A DNA stretch of 64,000 bases, from contig NZ_FCOK02000019.1 in NCBI RefSeq assembly GCF_001544555.2, forward strand, positions 1 to 64,000. The letters run 5' to 3'. The notes beneath the pieces were generated by a model. It saw only the letters and a program-made list of their open reading frames with translations. It was not told where the DNA came from and did not search any database. This stretch comes from Caballeronia udeis (lineage in GTDB: Bacteria > Pseudomonadota > Gammaproteobacteria > Burkholderiales > Burkholderiaceae). Shown here in pieces: positions 35,031 through 44,203 of this stretch. The position numbers and the translations under genes were made by a program. Positions within the stretch are counted from its first letter, which is position 1, and each line of letters starts with the position of its first letter.

Positions 35031-35849
35031 TCAAGCAGCCGCGACTGACACCCGCTTATCATGCTCGATCACGGCGTAGGCGCTGTGATTGTGGATCGAC
35101 TCGAAGTTCTCGGCTTCAAGCACATACGCCACAATTCGTTCGTCCGCATTCAGTCGCGTGGCGACATCGCGAACCAGGTCTTCAACGAATTTCGGGTTCT
35201 CGTAAGCGCGCTCGGTCACGAACTTCTCGTCGGGCCGCTTCAGCAAGCCCCACAACTCGCACGACGCCTCTTCCTCCGCAATCCGGATCAAGTCCTCGAT
35301 CACGAGATTACCCTCGAATTCCGCGGCGATAGTCACATGCGAGCGCTGGTTGTGCGCGCCGTACTGTGAAATCTGCTTTGAGCACGGGCACAGGCTGGTC
35401 ACCGGCACGAGCACTTTCAGCGAGATTCGCGTCTCGCCACCGCGCATTTCGCCGGTCAGCGTGACTTCGTAATCCATCAGGCTTTGCACGCCCGACACGG
35501 GTGCAGTCTTCATGACGAAGTACGGAAACGACACCTCGATACGCCCTGAATGTGCCTCGAGCTTCGCCAGCATCGCCGTGAGCATGGTCCGGAATGCGGC
35601 CTCGTCGAGCGGCGCGCGATGTTCGTCGAGTAAAGCGACGAAGCGCGACATGTGCGTGCCTTTTTGATCGGCGGGAAGATGAACGTCGAGATTCCAGACG
35701 CCAACGCCCGGCTGCAATTCGCCGCTCGAAGTCCGGATGGTCAGCGGATATCGAACTGCTTTTACGCCCACGCGCTGGATCGGGATCTGCCGGACGTCGA
35801 GCGAACTCTGGACATCGGGCATCGCAAAGGCGGGATTCATCTGATTCAT
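35031..35849 (-). CDS. folE2: GTP cyclohydrolase I type 2 (FolE2)
   Basis: 272 residues, ATG at 35849 with AAGGAAAAAG upstream. GTP cyclohydrolase IB fold: [48 protein letters not shown] with the zinc Cys, [11 protein letters not shown], and RDVATRLN. It converts GTP to dihydroneopterin triphosphate for folate, and is the less zinc-demanding isozyme. The gene is 106 bp downstream of dxs in the same direction. Confidence 0.96.
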   Translation of the reverse strand: MNQMNPAFAMPDVQSSLDVRQIPIQRVGVKAVRYPLTIRTSSGELQPGVGVWNLDVHLPADQKGTHMSRFVALLDEHRAPLDEAAFRTMLTAMLAKLEAHSGRIEVSFPYFVMKTAPVSGVQSLMDYEVTLTGEMRGGETRISLKVLVPVTSLCPCSKQISQYGAHNQRSHVTIAAEFEGNLVIEDLIRIAEEEASCELWGLLKRPDEKFVTERAYENPKFVEDLVRDVATRLNADERIVAYVLEAENFESIHNHSAYAVIEHDKRVSVAAA

Positions 35850-35955
35850 TCTTTTTCCTTGTCCGTGGCGTGAATCTCGTCGCGCGAACCTTGGGCACCC
35901 ACGGATGAAACCAGACGGGCGTCCCCGACGCCCGTCTTCACCACGCGTTTGCCGA

Positions 35956-37869
35956 TCAGGCGACGCGTTTCGTCAGCTTGCCCGCATCGGTTTCGATGTT
36001 GTCAAGAAAGCGCTCGCGAATGGACTTGGCGATACCCGCGCCATCCAGCCCGCACGACGCCAGCAGCTTGACCGGATCGCCGTGATCGATGAATGCATCG
36101 GGCAAACCCAGTTGCAGCACAGGCTTGATGACCGCGCTCGCCAACAGGCTTTCCACGCACGCCGAGCCCGCACCGCCCATGATCGCGCCTTCTTCCACGG
36201 TCACGAGCGCGTCGTGGGTGGCGGCAAGTTCACGCAGCAATTCGGCATCGACCGGCTTCACGAAGCGCATGTTCGCGACGGTCGCGTCCAGCTCCTCCGC
36301 CGCCACCAACGAAGGGGCGACCATGGTGCCAAACGCAAGAATCGCGATGCGCTTGCCGGAACCCGCTTTCTGCGTGGACTCGCGTCGGATTTCGCCCTTG
36401 CCAAGTGGAATAGCGGTCATCTTCTTGACGGTCTTCACGCCCGTGCCCGCGCCACGCGGGTAACGGACAGCGGACGGACCGGGCTGCAGCAAGCCCGTGT
36501 ATAGCATCTGACGGCATTCGTCTTCGTCTGAAGCCGCCATCACGGTCATGTTCGGGATGCAGCGCATGAACGCGAGATCGTAATTGCCGGCGTGCGTCGC
36601 GCCGTCCGCGCCCACCAGACCGGCGCGATCGATAGCGAATACCACCGGCAGGTTCTGCAACGCGACGTCATGAATCAACTGGTCGTAGGCGCGCTGCAAG
36701 AACGTGGAATAGATCGCGACCACCGGGCGCATGCCGTCGGCGGCGAGACCGCCCGCGAACGTCACAGCGTGTTGTTCAGCAATACCCACATCGAAATAAC
36801 GATCCGGGAAACGCTTTTCGAATTCCACCATGCCCGAGCCTTCGCGCATGGCCGGCGTGATGCCAACCACCCGTGAATCCTGCTCAGCAGCGTCGCACAG
36901 CCATTCGCCGAATACCTGCGTATAGGTTTTCTTCGATGGCGCCGTCGACGGCTTGATGCCTTCCGCCGGATTGAACTTGCCGGGACCGTGATAGAGGACC
37001 GGATCGGCTTCGGCAAGCTTGTAGCCCTGCCCCTTCTTCGTCACGACGTGCAGGAACTGCGGACCGCGCAATTCCTTGATGTTTTGCAGCGTCGGAATCA
37101 GCGATTCCAGATCATGCCCATCGATCGGACCAATATAGTTGAAGCCGAATTCCTCGAACAACGTAGCCGGCACGATCATGCCCTTCGCGTGTTCCTCCAG
37201 CTTGCGAGCGAGGTCCAGCATGGGCGGTGCGACACGCAGCACGCGTTCCACACCGGCACGCGCCGCCGCGTAGAAACGCCCCGACATCAGGCGTGCCAGA
37301 TGACGATTCAGCGCACCGACCGGCGGGGAGATCGACATGTCGTTGTCGTTCAGGATCACGAGCAGCGGCACGTCGTCGGCCACGCCTGCATTGTTCATGG
37401 CCTCGAACGCCATGCCCGCGGTCATTGCGCCGTCGCCGATCACGGCGATCGAATACCGGTTGTCGCCCTGCAGCTTGCTGGCGATCGCCATGCCGAGCGC
37501 CGCCGAAATGGACGTGCTGGAATGCGCGGTGCCGAACGTGTCGTATTTCGATTCGCTACGGCGCGGGAAGCCGGAAATACCGCCGGCCTGGCGCAGCGTC
37601 TTCATCTGATCGCGACGGCCGGTCAGGATCTTGTGCGGATAGGTCTGGTGACCGACGTCCCAGACAATGCGGTCGTGCGGGGTATCGAAGACGTAATGGA
37701 GCGCGATCGTCAGTTCGACCGTTCCGAGATTCGACGACAAATGCCCGCCCGTCTGCGACACGCTGTCGAGCACATAGGCACGCAGCTCTTCGGCCAGCGG
37801 TTTTAGTTCGTGGCGGTCCAGGGCGCGCAAGGCGGCCGGATCGTCGATGGTTTTCAGCAAGTCGTACAT
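35956..37869 (-). CDS. dxs: 1-deoxy-D-xylulose-5-phosphate synthase
   Basis: 637 residues. Thiamine diphosphate enzyme: [32 protein letters not shown], ThDP motif [18 protein letters not shown]...LNDN, transketolase pyrimidine domain [12 protein letters not shown] and [18 protein letters not shown] (catalytic Glu), and a C-terminal domain. It makes DXP from pyruvate and glyceraldehyde-3-phosphate, the first step of the MEP isoprenoid route. It is downstream of ispA, so the operon supplies both precursor and prenyl chains. Confidence 0.97.
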   Translation of the reverse strand: MYDLLKTIDDPAALRALDRHELKPLAEELRAYVLDSVSQTGGHLSSNLGTVELTIALHYVFDTPHDRIVWDVGHQTYPHKILTGRRDQMKTLRQAGGISGFPRRSESKYDTFGTAHSSTSISAALGMAIASKLQGDNRYSIAVIGDGAMTAGMAFEAMNNAGVADDVPLLVILNDNDMSISPPVGALNRHLARLMSGRFYAAARAGVERVLRVAPPMLDLARKLEEHAKGMIVPATLFEEFGFNYIGPIDGHDLESLIPTLQNIKELRGPQFLHVVTKKGQGYKLAEADPVLYHGPGKFNPAEGIKPSTAPSKKTYTQVFGEWLCDAAEQDSRVVGITPAMREGSGMVEFEKRFPDRYFDVGIAEQHAVTFAGGLAADGMRPVVAIYSTFLQRAYDQLIHDVALQNLPVVFAIDRAGLVGADGATHAGNYDLAFMRCIPNMTVMAASDEDECRQMLYTGLLQPGPSAVRYPRGAGTGVKTVKKMTAIPLGKGEIRRESTQKAGSGKRIAILAFGTMVAPSLVAAEELDATVANMRFVKPVDAELLRELAATHDALVTVEEGAIMGGAGSACVESLLASAVIKPVLQLGLPDAFIDHGDPVKLLASCGLDGAGIAKSIRERFLDNIETDAGKLTKRVA

Positions 37870-37994
37870 CGTCGTCCCATTTAGGAAAACTGGCGGAAGC
37901 CGTTCGGTTGTTGCCCGGCGCTGCTTGAAGCAGCATGCGTGAGGCGTGAAGGTTGCATCAGGCTCGCCGCCGGTCCCGCGTTTTATCGTATGTT

Positions 37995-38879
37995 TCAGTG
38001 CACCCGATTTACAACCAGGTCAGCCAATTCCCCAAGCCGACCGGAACGCGGGCCGAAAGGCGCGAGCGCAGCGTGCGCGTCGCGGCCCAGTTGTGCCGCC
38101 AGTTCGCGCGATGCATCGAGTCCGATGATCGACACGTAGGTCGGCTTGTCATCCTTCGCGTCCTTGCCCGCCGTTTTGCCCAGCGTGGCCGAGTCAGCCG
38201 TGACGTCGAGAATGTCGTCCACCACCTGGAACGCAAGTCCCACCGCGGCTGCATAGGCGTCCAGCGCGCTCATGGCGGCTGCATCCGGCGCTTCGCCACA
38301 GAGTGCGCCCATTCGCACGGCCGCGCGCAGCAATGCGCCGGTTTTCTTGCGATGCATGGTTTCCAGTTCCGGGCGCGTCAGCTTGCGGCCCACGCTTTCC
38401 AGATCGATTGCCTGACCGCCGGCCATGCCGACCGAACCGCTTGCGAGCGCCAGTTCGCGCGTGAGCGACGCCTGCTGCGCCGCGCTCAGGCCGTTGTCCG
38501 CCGTCAGCGCAACGAAAGCTTGCGATTGCAAAGCGTCTCCGACTAATAATGCCGTCGCTTCGTCATATTGCACGTGTACCGTTGGTTTTCCGCGACGCAA
38601 ATCGTCATTGTCCATGGCCGGCATGTCGTCATGCACCAGCGAATACACATGAATCATCTCGAGCGCCGCGCTGGCCGCTTCCAGTTGTTGCGAACCGGCG
38701 CCCGTCAGCTCACCGGCTGCGTGACACAACAACGGGCGAACCCGCTTGCCGCCGCCGAGCACCGCGTAGCGCATGGCTTCATGCAGTTTGGCGGGCGCGA
38801 CGTCCGTTCCCGGCAAATAATGCTCCAGCGCCGTTTCCACGCGGTCGAGACTCGCGCGCATCCATTGATCAAAATTCAT
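37995..38879 (-). CDS. ispA: polyprenyl (farnesyl/geranyl) diphosphate synthase
   Basis: 294 residues. First aspartate-rich motif [12 protein letters not shown] near 85-96, second VVDDILDV near 222, plus GGKRVRPLL near 44 and the GGQAIDL segment. It condenses IPP with DMAPP/GPP to farnesyl diphosphate. Its start overlaps the xseB stop by 4 nt, and dxs follows after 125 bp. Confidence 0.95.
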   Translation of the reverse strand: MNFDQWMRASLDRVETALEHYLPGTDVAPAKLHEAMRYAVLGGGKRVRPLLCHAAGELTGAGSQQLEAASAALEMIHVYSLVHDDMPAMDNDDLRRGKPTVHVQYDEATALLVGDALQSQAFVALTADNGLSAAQQASLTRELALASGSVGMAGGQAIDLESVGRKLTRPELETMHRKKTGALLRAAVRMGALCGEAPDAAAMSALDAYAAAVGLAFQVVDDILDVTADSATLGKTAGKDAKDDKPTYVSIIGLDASRELAAQLGRDAHAALAPFGPRSGRLGELADLVVNRVH

Positions 38880-39187
38880 AGGTCGTCCCCGTTATCTGCC
38901 GTTGTACCGGCGCCCTGAGTGGCGCGCTGGACCTCGGCGGGCAGCGGTTTTAGTGTGTCGCCGTCGAGCACGCGAACCTGCTGCTCGACCTTCTCTAGTT
39001 GCTGCTGGCAAAAGCCGACGAGCGCCGCGCCGCGCCGATAAGCCGCTAGCGATTCCTCGAGGCTCAGCGCGCCGCCCTCCATGCGCGCCACGAGCCCCTC
39101 CAGTTCGGCCAGCGCCGTTTCGTAATTCTCCGGGAGCGGCGCGTTTTCCGCGCTGGCCGAGCCTTCCTGCGTTGCGGTCTTCGCCAT
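38876..39187 (-). CDS. xseB: exodeoxyribonuclease VII small subunit
   Basis: 103 residues. XseB core: NYETALAELEGLVARMEGGALSLEESLAAYRRGAAL then CQQQLEKVEQQV, a helical hairpin, with short disordered ends. It forms the multi-subunit ssDNA exonuclease with XseA, which is not in this window. First gene of xseB-ispA-dxs-folE2, with a 4-nt overlap to ispA. Confidence 0.95.
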   Translation of the reverse strand: MAKTATQEGSASAENAPLPENYETALAELEGLVARMEGGALSLEESLAAYRRGAALVGFCQQQLEKVEQQVRVLDGDTLKPLPAEVQRATQGAGTTADNGDDL

Positions 39188-39363
39188 GAATCGTGGGTGT
39201 AATGTCGGATTTCGGGAAACAAGTCGGACATTCTACGGCAAAAGCTGCTTTTCCGACCTCAGGCGTGCTCTCACCCATGCCTATGGCCTGTCTCAGGCCC
39301 TTACTGCCTATCTCTGAAAAGCCGGAGAAAGAAACGTCGCCGCACGGAACTCCTCACTGGGAA

Positions 39364-39377
39364 TTGACCCAAATCAA
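39364..39377. promoter_or_regulatory. FNR/Anr-like box
   Basis: TTGACCCAAATCAA matches the FNR consensus TTGAT-N4-ATCAA at 9 of 10 positions. It is about 50 bp upstream of the start expected from the TATAAT at 39410-39415 and 109 bp before the Rieske oxygenase gene. The spacing is not the standard -41.5. Confidence 0.45.
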
Positions 39378-39409
39378 GACCTTAAGTGCCCCATTGAGGG
39401 GGTTTTCGG

Positions 39410-39415
39410 TATAAT
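39410..39415 (+). promoter_or_regulatory. -10 element (TATAAT) of the Rieske oxygenase gene
   Basis: A perfect TATAAT lies 70 bp upstream of the ATG at 39486. It has no good -35. A short CCCC/GGGG dyad (39390-39402) sits where the -35 would be, so an activator may be needed. Nothing else is recognisable in 39188-39485. Confidence 0.55.
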
Positions 39416-39485
39416 CGCGGGCTCCCTAAATCGAATTTTCGATGGTTGGGTTGTTCACTGCTTTCACGTCTTCACGGGAGTGGGA

Positions 39486-40592
39486 ATGTCCAATCTGAGC
39501 AATGCATTGCAACTGAACGCAATTCACAGTCAGTTGCCAGTCACGGCTTACTTTGACGAAGCGCTTCTCAAGCGCGAAATCGACACGCTGTTCAAACGCG
39601 GTCCCCGCTACATCGGCCATGAACTCATGGTGCCCGATGCGGGAAGTTATTTTGCTTTGCCCGGCGAGGGCGAAGGGCGTCTGCTCGTCCGTAACAAGCG
39701 GGACCAGATCGAGCTGCTCTCCAATGTCTGCCGCCACCGCCAGGCCATCATGCTCAAAGGGCGCGGCGCGGCGGAGAACATCGTGTGTCCGCTACACCGC
39801 TGGACCTACGACCTGGACGGCCAGTTGCTCGGCGCGCCGCATTTCGCGGACAACCCGTGCCTGAACCTCGGTAAATCCCCGTTGCAGAACTGGCAGGGGC
39901 TGCTGTTCGAGTCCAGTGGCCGCGACGTTGCCGCCGATCTGGCCCGGCTGGGTCCGGCGAAACATTTTGACTTTTCGGGCTTCATGTTCGATCACGTCGA
40001 AGTGCACGAGTGCAATTACAACTGGAAGAGCTTCGTCGAGGTGTACCTCGAGGACTACCACGTCGCGCCGTTCCATCCAGGTCTGGGAAGCTTTGTTTCC
40101 TGCGACGACCTGACCTGGGAATTCGGCGACTGGTACAGCGTTCAGACGGTTGGCGTGCACAAGAACCTGGAAAAGCCGGGTAGTCCGACGTACCGCAAGT
40201 GGCACGACGAAGTGCTGCGCTTCCGCGACGGCAAGCCGCCCGAGTTCGGCGCGATCTGGATGGTGTATTACCCGGGCATCATGATCGAGTGGTATCCGCA
40301 TGTGCTCGTGGTGTCGTGGCTGATCCCGCAGGGGCCGCAGAAGACCACGAATATCGTCGAGTTCTATTACCCCGAGGAAATCGCGCTGTTCGAGCGGGAA
40401 TTCATCGAAGCGGAACGGGCGGCGTATATGGAAACGGCACGCGAGGACGACGAGATTGCCGAGCGCATGGACGCCGGAAGGCGCGCGCTGATGAACCGCG
40501 GCGAGTCGCAGGTCGGGCCGTATCAAAGCCCGATGGAGTCAGGGATGCAGCACTTCCATGAATTCTTGCGGCGGCAGTTGGGCGAGATTTGA
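39486..40592 (+). CDS. Rieske [2Fe-2S] aromatic ring-hydroxylating dioxygenase, alpha-subunit type
   Basis: 368 residues from the ATG at 39486 (GGAG 5 nt upstream). The Rieske centre is C82-x-H84 and C101-x2-H104 (VCRHRQAI; CPLHRWTYD). The mononuclear iron site has H192 and H197 in EDYHVAPFHPG. The C-terminal catalytic fold follows. No beta subunit, ferredoxin or reductase gene is adjacent, so it is a single-component alpha type of unknown substrate. This gene is commonly kept next to xseB-ispA-dxs in Burkholderiaceae to my knowledge, which would suggest a housekeeping role. It is divergent from xseB. Confidence 0.88.
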   Translation: MSNLSNALQLNAIHSQLPVTAYFDEALLKREIDTLFKRGPRYIGHELMVPDAGSYFALPGEGEGRLLVRNKRDQIELLSNVCRHRQAIMLKGRGAAENIVCPLHRWTYDLDGQLLGAPHFADNPCLNLGKSPLQNWQGLLFESSGRDVAADLARLGPAKHFDFSGFMFDHVEVHECNYNWKSFVEVYLEDYHVAPFHPGLGSFVSCDDLTWEFGDWYSVQTVGVHKNLEKPGSPTYRKWHDEVLRFRDGKPPEFGAIWMVYYPGIMIEWYPHVLVVSWLIPQGPQKTTNIVEFYYPEEIALFEREFIEAERAAYMETAREDDEIAERMDAGRRALMNRGESQVGPYQSPMESGMQHFHEFLRRQLGEI

Positions 40593-40605
40593 GGGAGCAA
40601 GTTTG

Positions 40606-40641
40606 AACAAGAAAGACGGACTTCGGTCCGTCTTTCTTGTT
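40606..40641. terminator. long TTCG-loop hairpin terminator
   Basis: AACAAGAAAGACGGAC, loop TTCG, and the exact 16-base complement ending TTCTTGTT, 14 bp after the oxygenase stop. T-rich on both sides of the stem, so probably bidirectional. Confidence 0.85.
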
Positions 40642-40715
40642 TAGACTTGAAACTTAACTACCGCAACGCGCCGTCCCTCGGCCCATCAGGCCGCGCGTTC
40701 GCCCCGGGAGCTGTC

Positions 40716-41579
40716 ATGCCGCACACGCACTACACCACGCTTATCTCCGCGACCAATCTCGCTGAACGCCTCGCCGCCGCGCCCGGCAGCGTGCTTATCG
40801 TCGACTGCCGCTTCGACCTTGCCGCGCCCGAAGCGGGCCAAGCCGCTTACGCAGCCGGACATATTCCAGGCGCACATTATCTGCATCTCGACCGCGATTT
40901 GTCGGGCGCAAAGACGGGCAAGAACGGCCGCCATCCGTTGCCGGAACGCGCGGCGCTGGTCGCAACGCTCAAGCGCCTGGGGCTGAAGGAAGGCCAGCAA
41001 GTCGTCACCTACGACGCCCAGGGCGGCATGTACGCAGCACGTCTGTGGTGGCTGTTGCGCTGGCTCGGACACGATTCCGTCGCACTGCTCGATGGCGGCC
41101 TCAACGCGTGGGAAGCGGCCGGCCAGCCGCTCGATACAGCGACCCCTCCCGCATCCGAAGGCACGTTCAAGGCCGGCGCGCCGCTGGCCGTCACGTTCGA
41201 CGTCGACGCCGTCGTGCGCAACCTGACCACGCACGAGCACGTGTTGATCGACGCGCGCGCCGCAGACCGGTATCGCGGAGAGAACGAGACGCTCGATCCG
41301 GTCGGCGGGCACATTCCGGGCGCGCTGAACCGCTTTTTCAAGGACAACCTGAACGCCGATGGCCGCTTCAAGACCGCGCACGAACTGCGCGACGCATTTA
41401 GCGGCCTGCTCGGGGCGACGCAGCCGGACAGGGTGGTGCTGCAATGCGGTTCGGGCGTGACGGCCTGCCACAACGCACTGGCAATGGAGATCGCCGGCCT
41501 GCACGGCGCGGCGCTTTATGGGGGATCGTGGAGCGAATGGTGTGCGGACGCATCGCGGCCAGTAGCCACAGGCGCCTGA
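40716..41579 (+). CDS. sseA: 3-mercaptopyruvate/thiosulfate sulfurtransferase (rhodanese pair)
   Basis: 287 residues from the ATG at 40716 with GGGAG upstream. Two rhodanese domains: an inactive N-terminal one (VLIVDCRFDLAAPEAG; GHIPGAHYLHLD) and a catalytic C-terminal one (VLIDARAADRYRGE; GHIPGALNRF; active loop QCGSGVTACHN with the nucleophilic Cys). CGSGVTA is typical of mercaptopyruvate sulfurtransferases rather than thiosulfate rhodaneses. It transfers sulfane sulfur in the cytoplasm. Confidence 0.9.
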   Translation: MPHTHYTTLISATNLAERLAAAPGSVLIVDCRFDLAAPEAGQAAYAAGHIPGAHYLHLDRDLSGAKTGKNGRHPLPERAALVATLKRLGLKEGQQVVTYDAQGGMYAARLWWLLRWLGHDSVALLDGGLNAWEAAGQPLDTATPPASEGTFKAGAPLAVTFDVDAVVRNLTTHEHVLIDARAADRYRGENETLDPVGGHIPGALNRFFKDNLNADGRFKTAHELRDAFSGLLGATQPDRVVLQCGSGVTACHNALAMEIAGLHGAALYGGSWSEWCADASRPVATGA

Positions 41580-41695
41580 GATTTTTGCTGCCCCAGGAAG
41601 GGAAGAAGACAGAGCGATATGGACGGGCGGGATGGGCGGCCGTCTCGCCGCCCACACCAGGTGCGTCGCGCGGAGGCCATCGCCGCCCTTCCCCG

Positions 41696-42571
41696 TTACT
41701 TCACCCCGTGCTCCCTGAACCACGCAAGCGCGCGTTTCCAGCCATCTTCCGCATCGGCTTTCCGGTAACTCGGCCGGTAATCCGCGAAAAACGCATGCGG
41801 CGCGTCGTCATAGACCACGATTTGCGAACCGCGCGAGACAGCCGGTCCCGTCGCTATCGCCTGCTTCATCTGCGCGAGCGAATCCTGCGGAATGCTTTGA
41901 TCCAGTTTGCCGAACAGGCCGAGCACCGGCGCCTTCAAGTTTGACGCGAGGTCGAGCGGATTTGCCGGATTATTTGCCGTCTTGGGCCCCACCACGCGTC
42001 CATACCAGACCACCGCCGCTTTAAGCTGCGGATTACGCTCGGCGTAAAGCCACGTGATCCGGCCGCCCCAGCAGAACCCCGTGATCCCCAGCCGATGCAA
42101 ATCGCCGCCATGTTCGCCCGCCCAGGCGACGGTCGAGTCGATATCGGAAAGCACCTGGTCGTCCGGTACCTTGGAGACGAGCTGGTCGTTCAACTGCTGC
42201 ATCGACGTGAATTTCGATGCGTCGCCTTCGCGCACATAAAGATCGGGCGCCACGGCCAGATAACCGAGTTTGGCGAAGCGCCGGCAGACATCGGCAATAT
42301 GCTCGTGCACGCCGAAAATCTCGTGGATCACGATGATCACCGGCAAGTGCGTCTTGCCTTTGGGCTGCGCCCGATACGCGGGCACGAGCGTGCCGTCGGC
42401 GGCTTTGAATCCAACCGGACCGGCTTCCAGGCCTTCGCTATCGGTAATGATGGTTTGCGCGGACACCGGCATCACGCAAGCGGCAAAACCGCTGCCGACC
42501 GCGGCCTTGATAAACGTGCGCCGGTTAAACGGGACATGGGGAACGAGGCTGTCGATTTCAGGCGTAAGCAT
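41696..42571 (-). CDS. dienelactone hydrolase family protein, Tat-exported
   Basis: 291 residues from the ATG at 42571, with GGAG 7 nt upstream. A twin-arginine leader NRRTFIKAAVGSGFAACVMP with cleavage near VSAQ precedes the alpha/beta-hydrolase domain. Catalytic residues of dienelactone hydrolases are visible: Cys in GITGFCWGG, Asp in LFGKLDQ and His in YDDAPHAFF, plus the substrate Glu in IVIHEIFGVHEH. Export to the periplasm differs from the cytosolic ClcD of chlorocatechol pathways, so the natural ester substrate is unclear. Convergent with sseA. Confidence 0.88.
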   Translation of the reverse strand: MLTPEIDSLVPHVPFNRRTFIKAAVGSGFAACVMPVSAQTIITDSEGLEAGPVGFKAADGTLVPAYRAQPKGKTHLPVIIVIHEIFGVHEHIADVCRRFAKLGYLAVAPDLYVREGDASKFTSMQQLNDQLVSKVPDDQVLSDIDSTVAWAGEHGGDLHRLGITGFCWGGRITWLYAERNPQLKAAVVWYGRVVGPKTANNPANPLDLASNLKAPVLGLFGKLDQSIPQDSLAQMKQAIATGPAVSRGSQIVVYDDAPHAFFADYRPSYRKADAEDGWKRALAWFREHGVK

Positions 42572-42769
42572 GCGAAGCTCCAGCGGCATGGGCCGCGAAT
42601 GACCACTGGCACACGGTGCTAGTGAACCAGGCGTCCGGTACGGATACGCCACGCTACCGGCCGCCAAGCCGAAAGCGCGGCAACGACTACTCGATAACTG
42701 CGCGAACCAAACGATAACCACTTTGAAGCGCACACTGCACTCCGAAGCGGCTGCCCATTCTAAACAGCT

Positions 42770-44128
42770 TTAGTGGAGCTTGACGCGTGGCGCGGTGGAG
42801 CGCCGCAGCCAGTGGGCGACCGTATCCAGCGTCATGCGCGCCCAGCCATGCAGCGCAGCAATATGCATGCGATACAGCGACTGATACATGAAGCGTGCGA
42901 ACAGTCCTTCAATCAGCATGTTGCCGCCGATCAACCCGCCCATCAGGCTCCCGACCGCGCTGAAGTGCCCGAGCGACACAAGCGATCCAAAGTCGCGATA
43001 CGTGTAGTCGGGCAACGGCTTGTCTTCAAGCCGGCGCTCAAGCGACTTCAGCAGGAAACTTGCCTGCTGATGCGCGGCTTGCGCACGCGGCGGTACGTTG
43101 CGCCCTTCTTTCTCGCCGCCCGGCCACGGACAGGCAGCGCAATCGCCGAGAGCGAAAATGTTGTCGTCGGTTTCGGTCTGCAGCGTGCGGCGCACAATCA
43201 ACTGGCCGAGCCGGTTGGTGGCCAGGCCGTCGAGTTTCGCAAGCACGCCCGGTGCGCGAATACCGGCCGCCCATACGGTCAGATCGGCGGCAATGGTCTT
43301 GCCGCTCGCCGTGCGGATGGAGCCGCGCGACACTTCGGCCACCGTTTCGCCGGTCATCAGCGCCACGCCAAGCTTGTCCAGCAAATCGGCGGTCGCCGTG
43401 GACACACGCTCGGGCAACGCGGGCAGAATGCGCGGCCCGGCTTCGATCAGCACAATGCCGATATCGTGTTTCGGATCGAGCTTGTGCAGCCCGTAAGCGT
43501 GCAGCACTTGCGCCGTGTTGCGCAGTTCCGCCGACAACTCCACGCCGGTCGCTCCACCACCGACAATAGCCACCTGGATTCGCGGCTGCCTTGGGCCGGC
43601 ATTGGCAGCGCTCGCCGGCTGCGGTTCCGGCGCCCGATACTCCGCGCGTATGCACGCGGCAATCAGCCGTTTGCGGAACAGCTCGGCCTGGTCGACGGTG
43701 TCGAGCGCGAGCGAATTTTCCTGCGCGCCCTGGACGCCGAAAAAGGCCGTCGTACTGCCGATCGCAATAACCAGCGTGTCGTATTCCAGGTCGCGCTGCG
43801 GCATCAGTTCACCGGCTTCATCGTCGAGAAGGGGGGCGAGCGTGACGCGTCTGGCCGTCCGGTCGATGCCGAGCAAATCGCCCTGCTGGAACTCGAAACC
43901 ATGCCAGCGTGCCTGCGCCGCATACGGCAATTCCTGCGAGAACGGGTCCAGGCTGCCGGCCGCGACCTCATGCAGCAGCGGCTTCCAGATGTGCGTGGAA
44001 TTGCGGTCGATCAACGTGACTTGCGCACGCGCCACACGCTTGCCGTTTGCGTTACCGAACTTGTCACCAAGACGCGTGGCCAGTTCAAGCCCACCCGCTC
44101 CGCCGCCGACGATGATGAAACGATGCAT
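42770..44128 (-). CDS. ndh: type II NADH:quinone oxidoreductase (NDH-2)
   Basis: 452 residues. FAD Rossmann motif IIVGGGAGGLELATRLG at the N-terminus, NAD motif VAIVGGGATGVELSAELR near 190, and FALGDCAACPWPGG near 315 as the second FAD motif. The C-terminal part (LMGGLIGGNMLIEGLFARF) is the amphipathic membrane anchor. It oxidises NADH and passes electrons to quinone without pumping protons. Monocistronic, 75 bp upstream of the polA stop in transcript direction. Confidence 0.93.
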   Translation of the reverse strand: MHRFIIVGGGAGGLELATRLGDKFGNANGKRVARAQVTLIDRNSTHIWKPLLHEVAAGSLDPFSQELPYAAQARWHGFEFQQGDLLGIDRTARRVTLAPLLDDEAGELMPQRDLEYDTLVIAIGSTTAFFGVQGAQENSLALDTVDQAELFRKRLIAACIRAEYRAPEPQPASAANAGPRQPRIQVAIVGGGATGVELSAELRNTAQVLHAYGLHKLDPKHDIGIVLIEAGPRILPALPERVSTATADLLDKLGVALMTGETVAEVSRGSIRTASGKTIAADLTVWAAGIRAPGVLAKLDGLATNRLGQLIVRRTLQTETDDNIFALGDCAACPWPGGEKEGRNVPPRAQAAHQQASFLLKSLERRLEDKPLPDYTYRDFGSLVSLGHFSAVGSLMGGLIGGNMLIEGLFARFMYQSLYRMHIAALHGWARMTLDTVAHWLRRSTAPRVKLH

Positions 44129-44203
44129 TCAGACTCCCCTATGACATCATTCAAAACTAGCTGGATGGGCCACCCGCACGGTCAATGCGCCCTCAGTGCA
44201 CCC

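Noticed and set aside
41634..41653. GGGCGGC/GCCGCCC hairpin between sseA and the dienelactone hydrolase gene
   Set aside because: No T-tract and high local GC make it a weak terminator claim.
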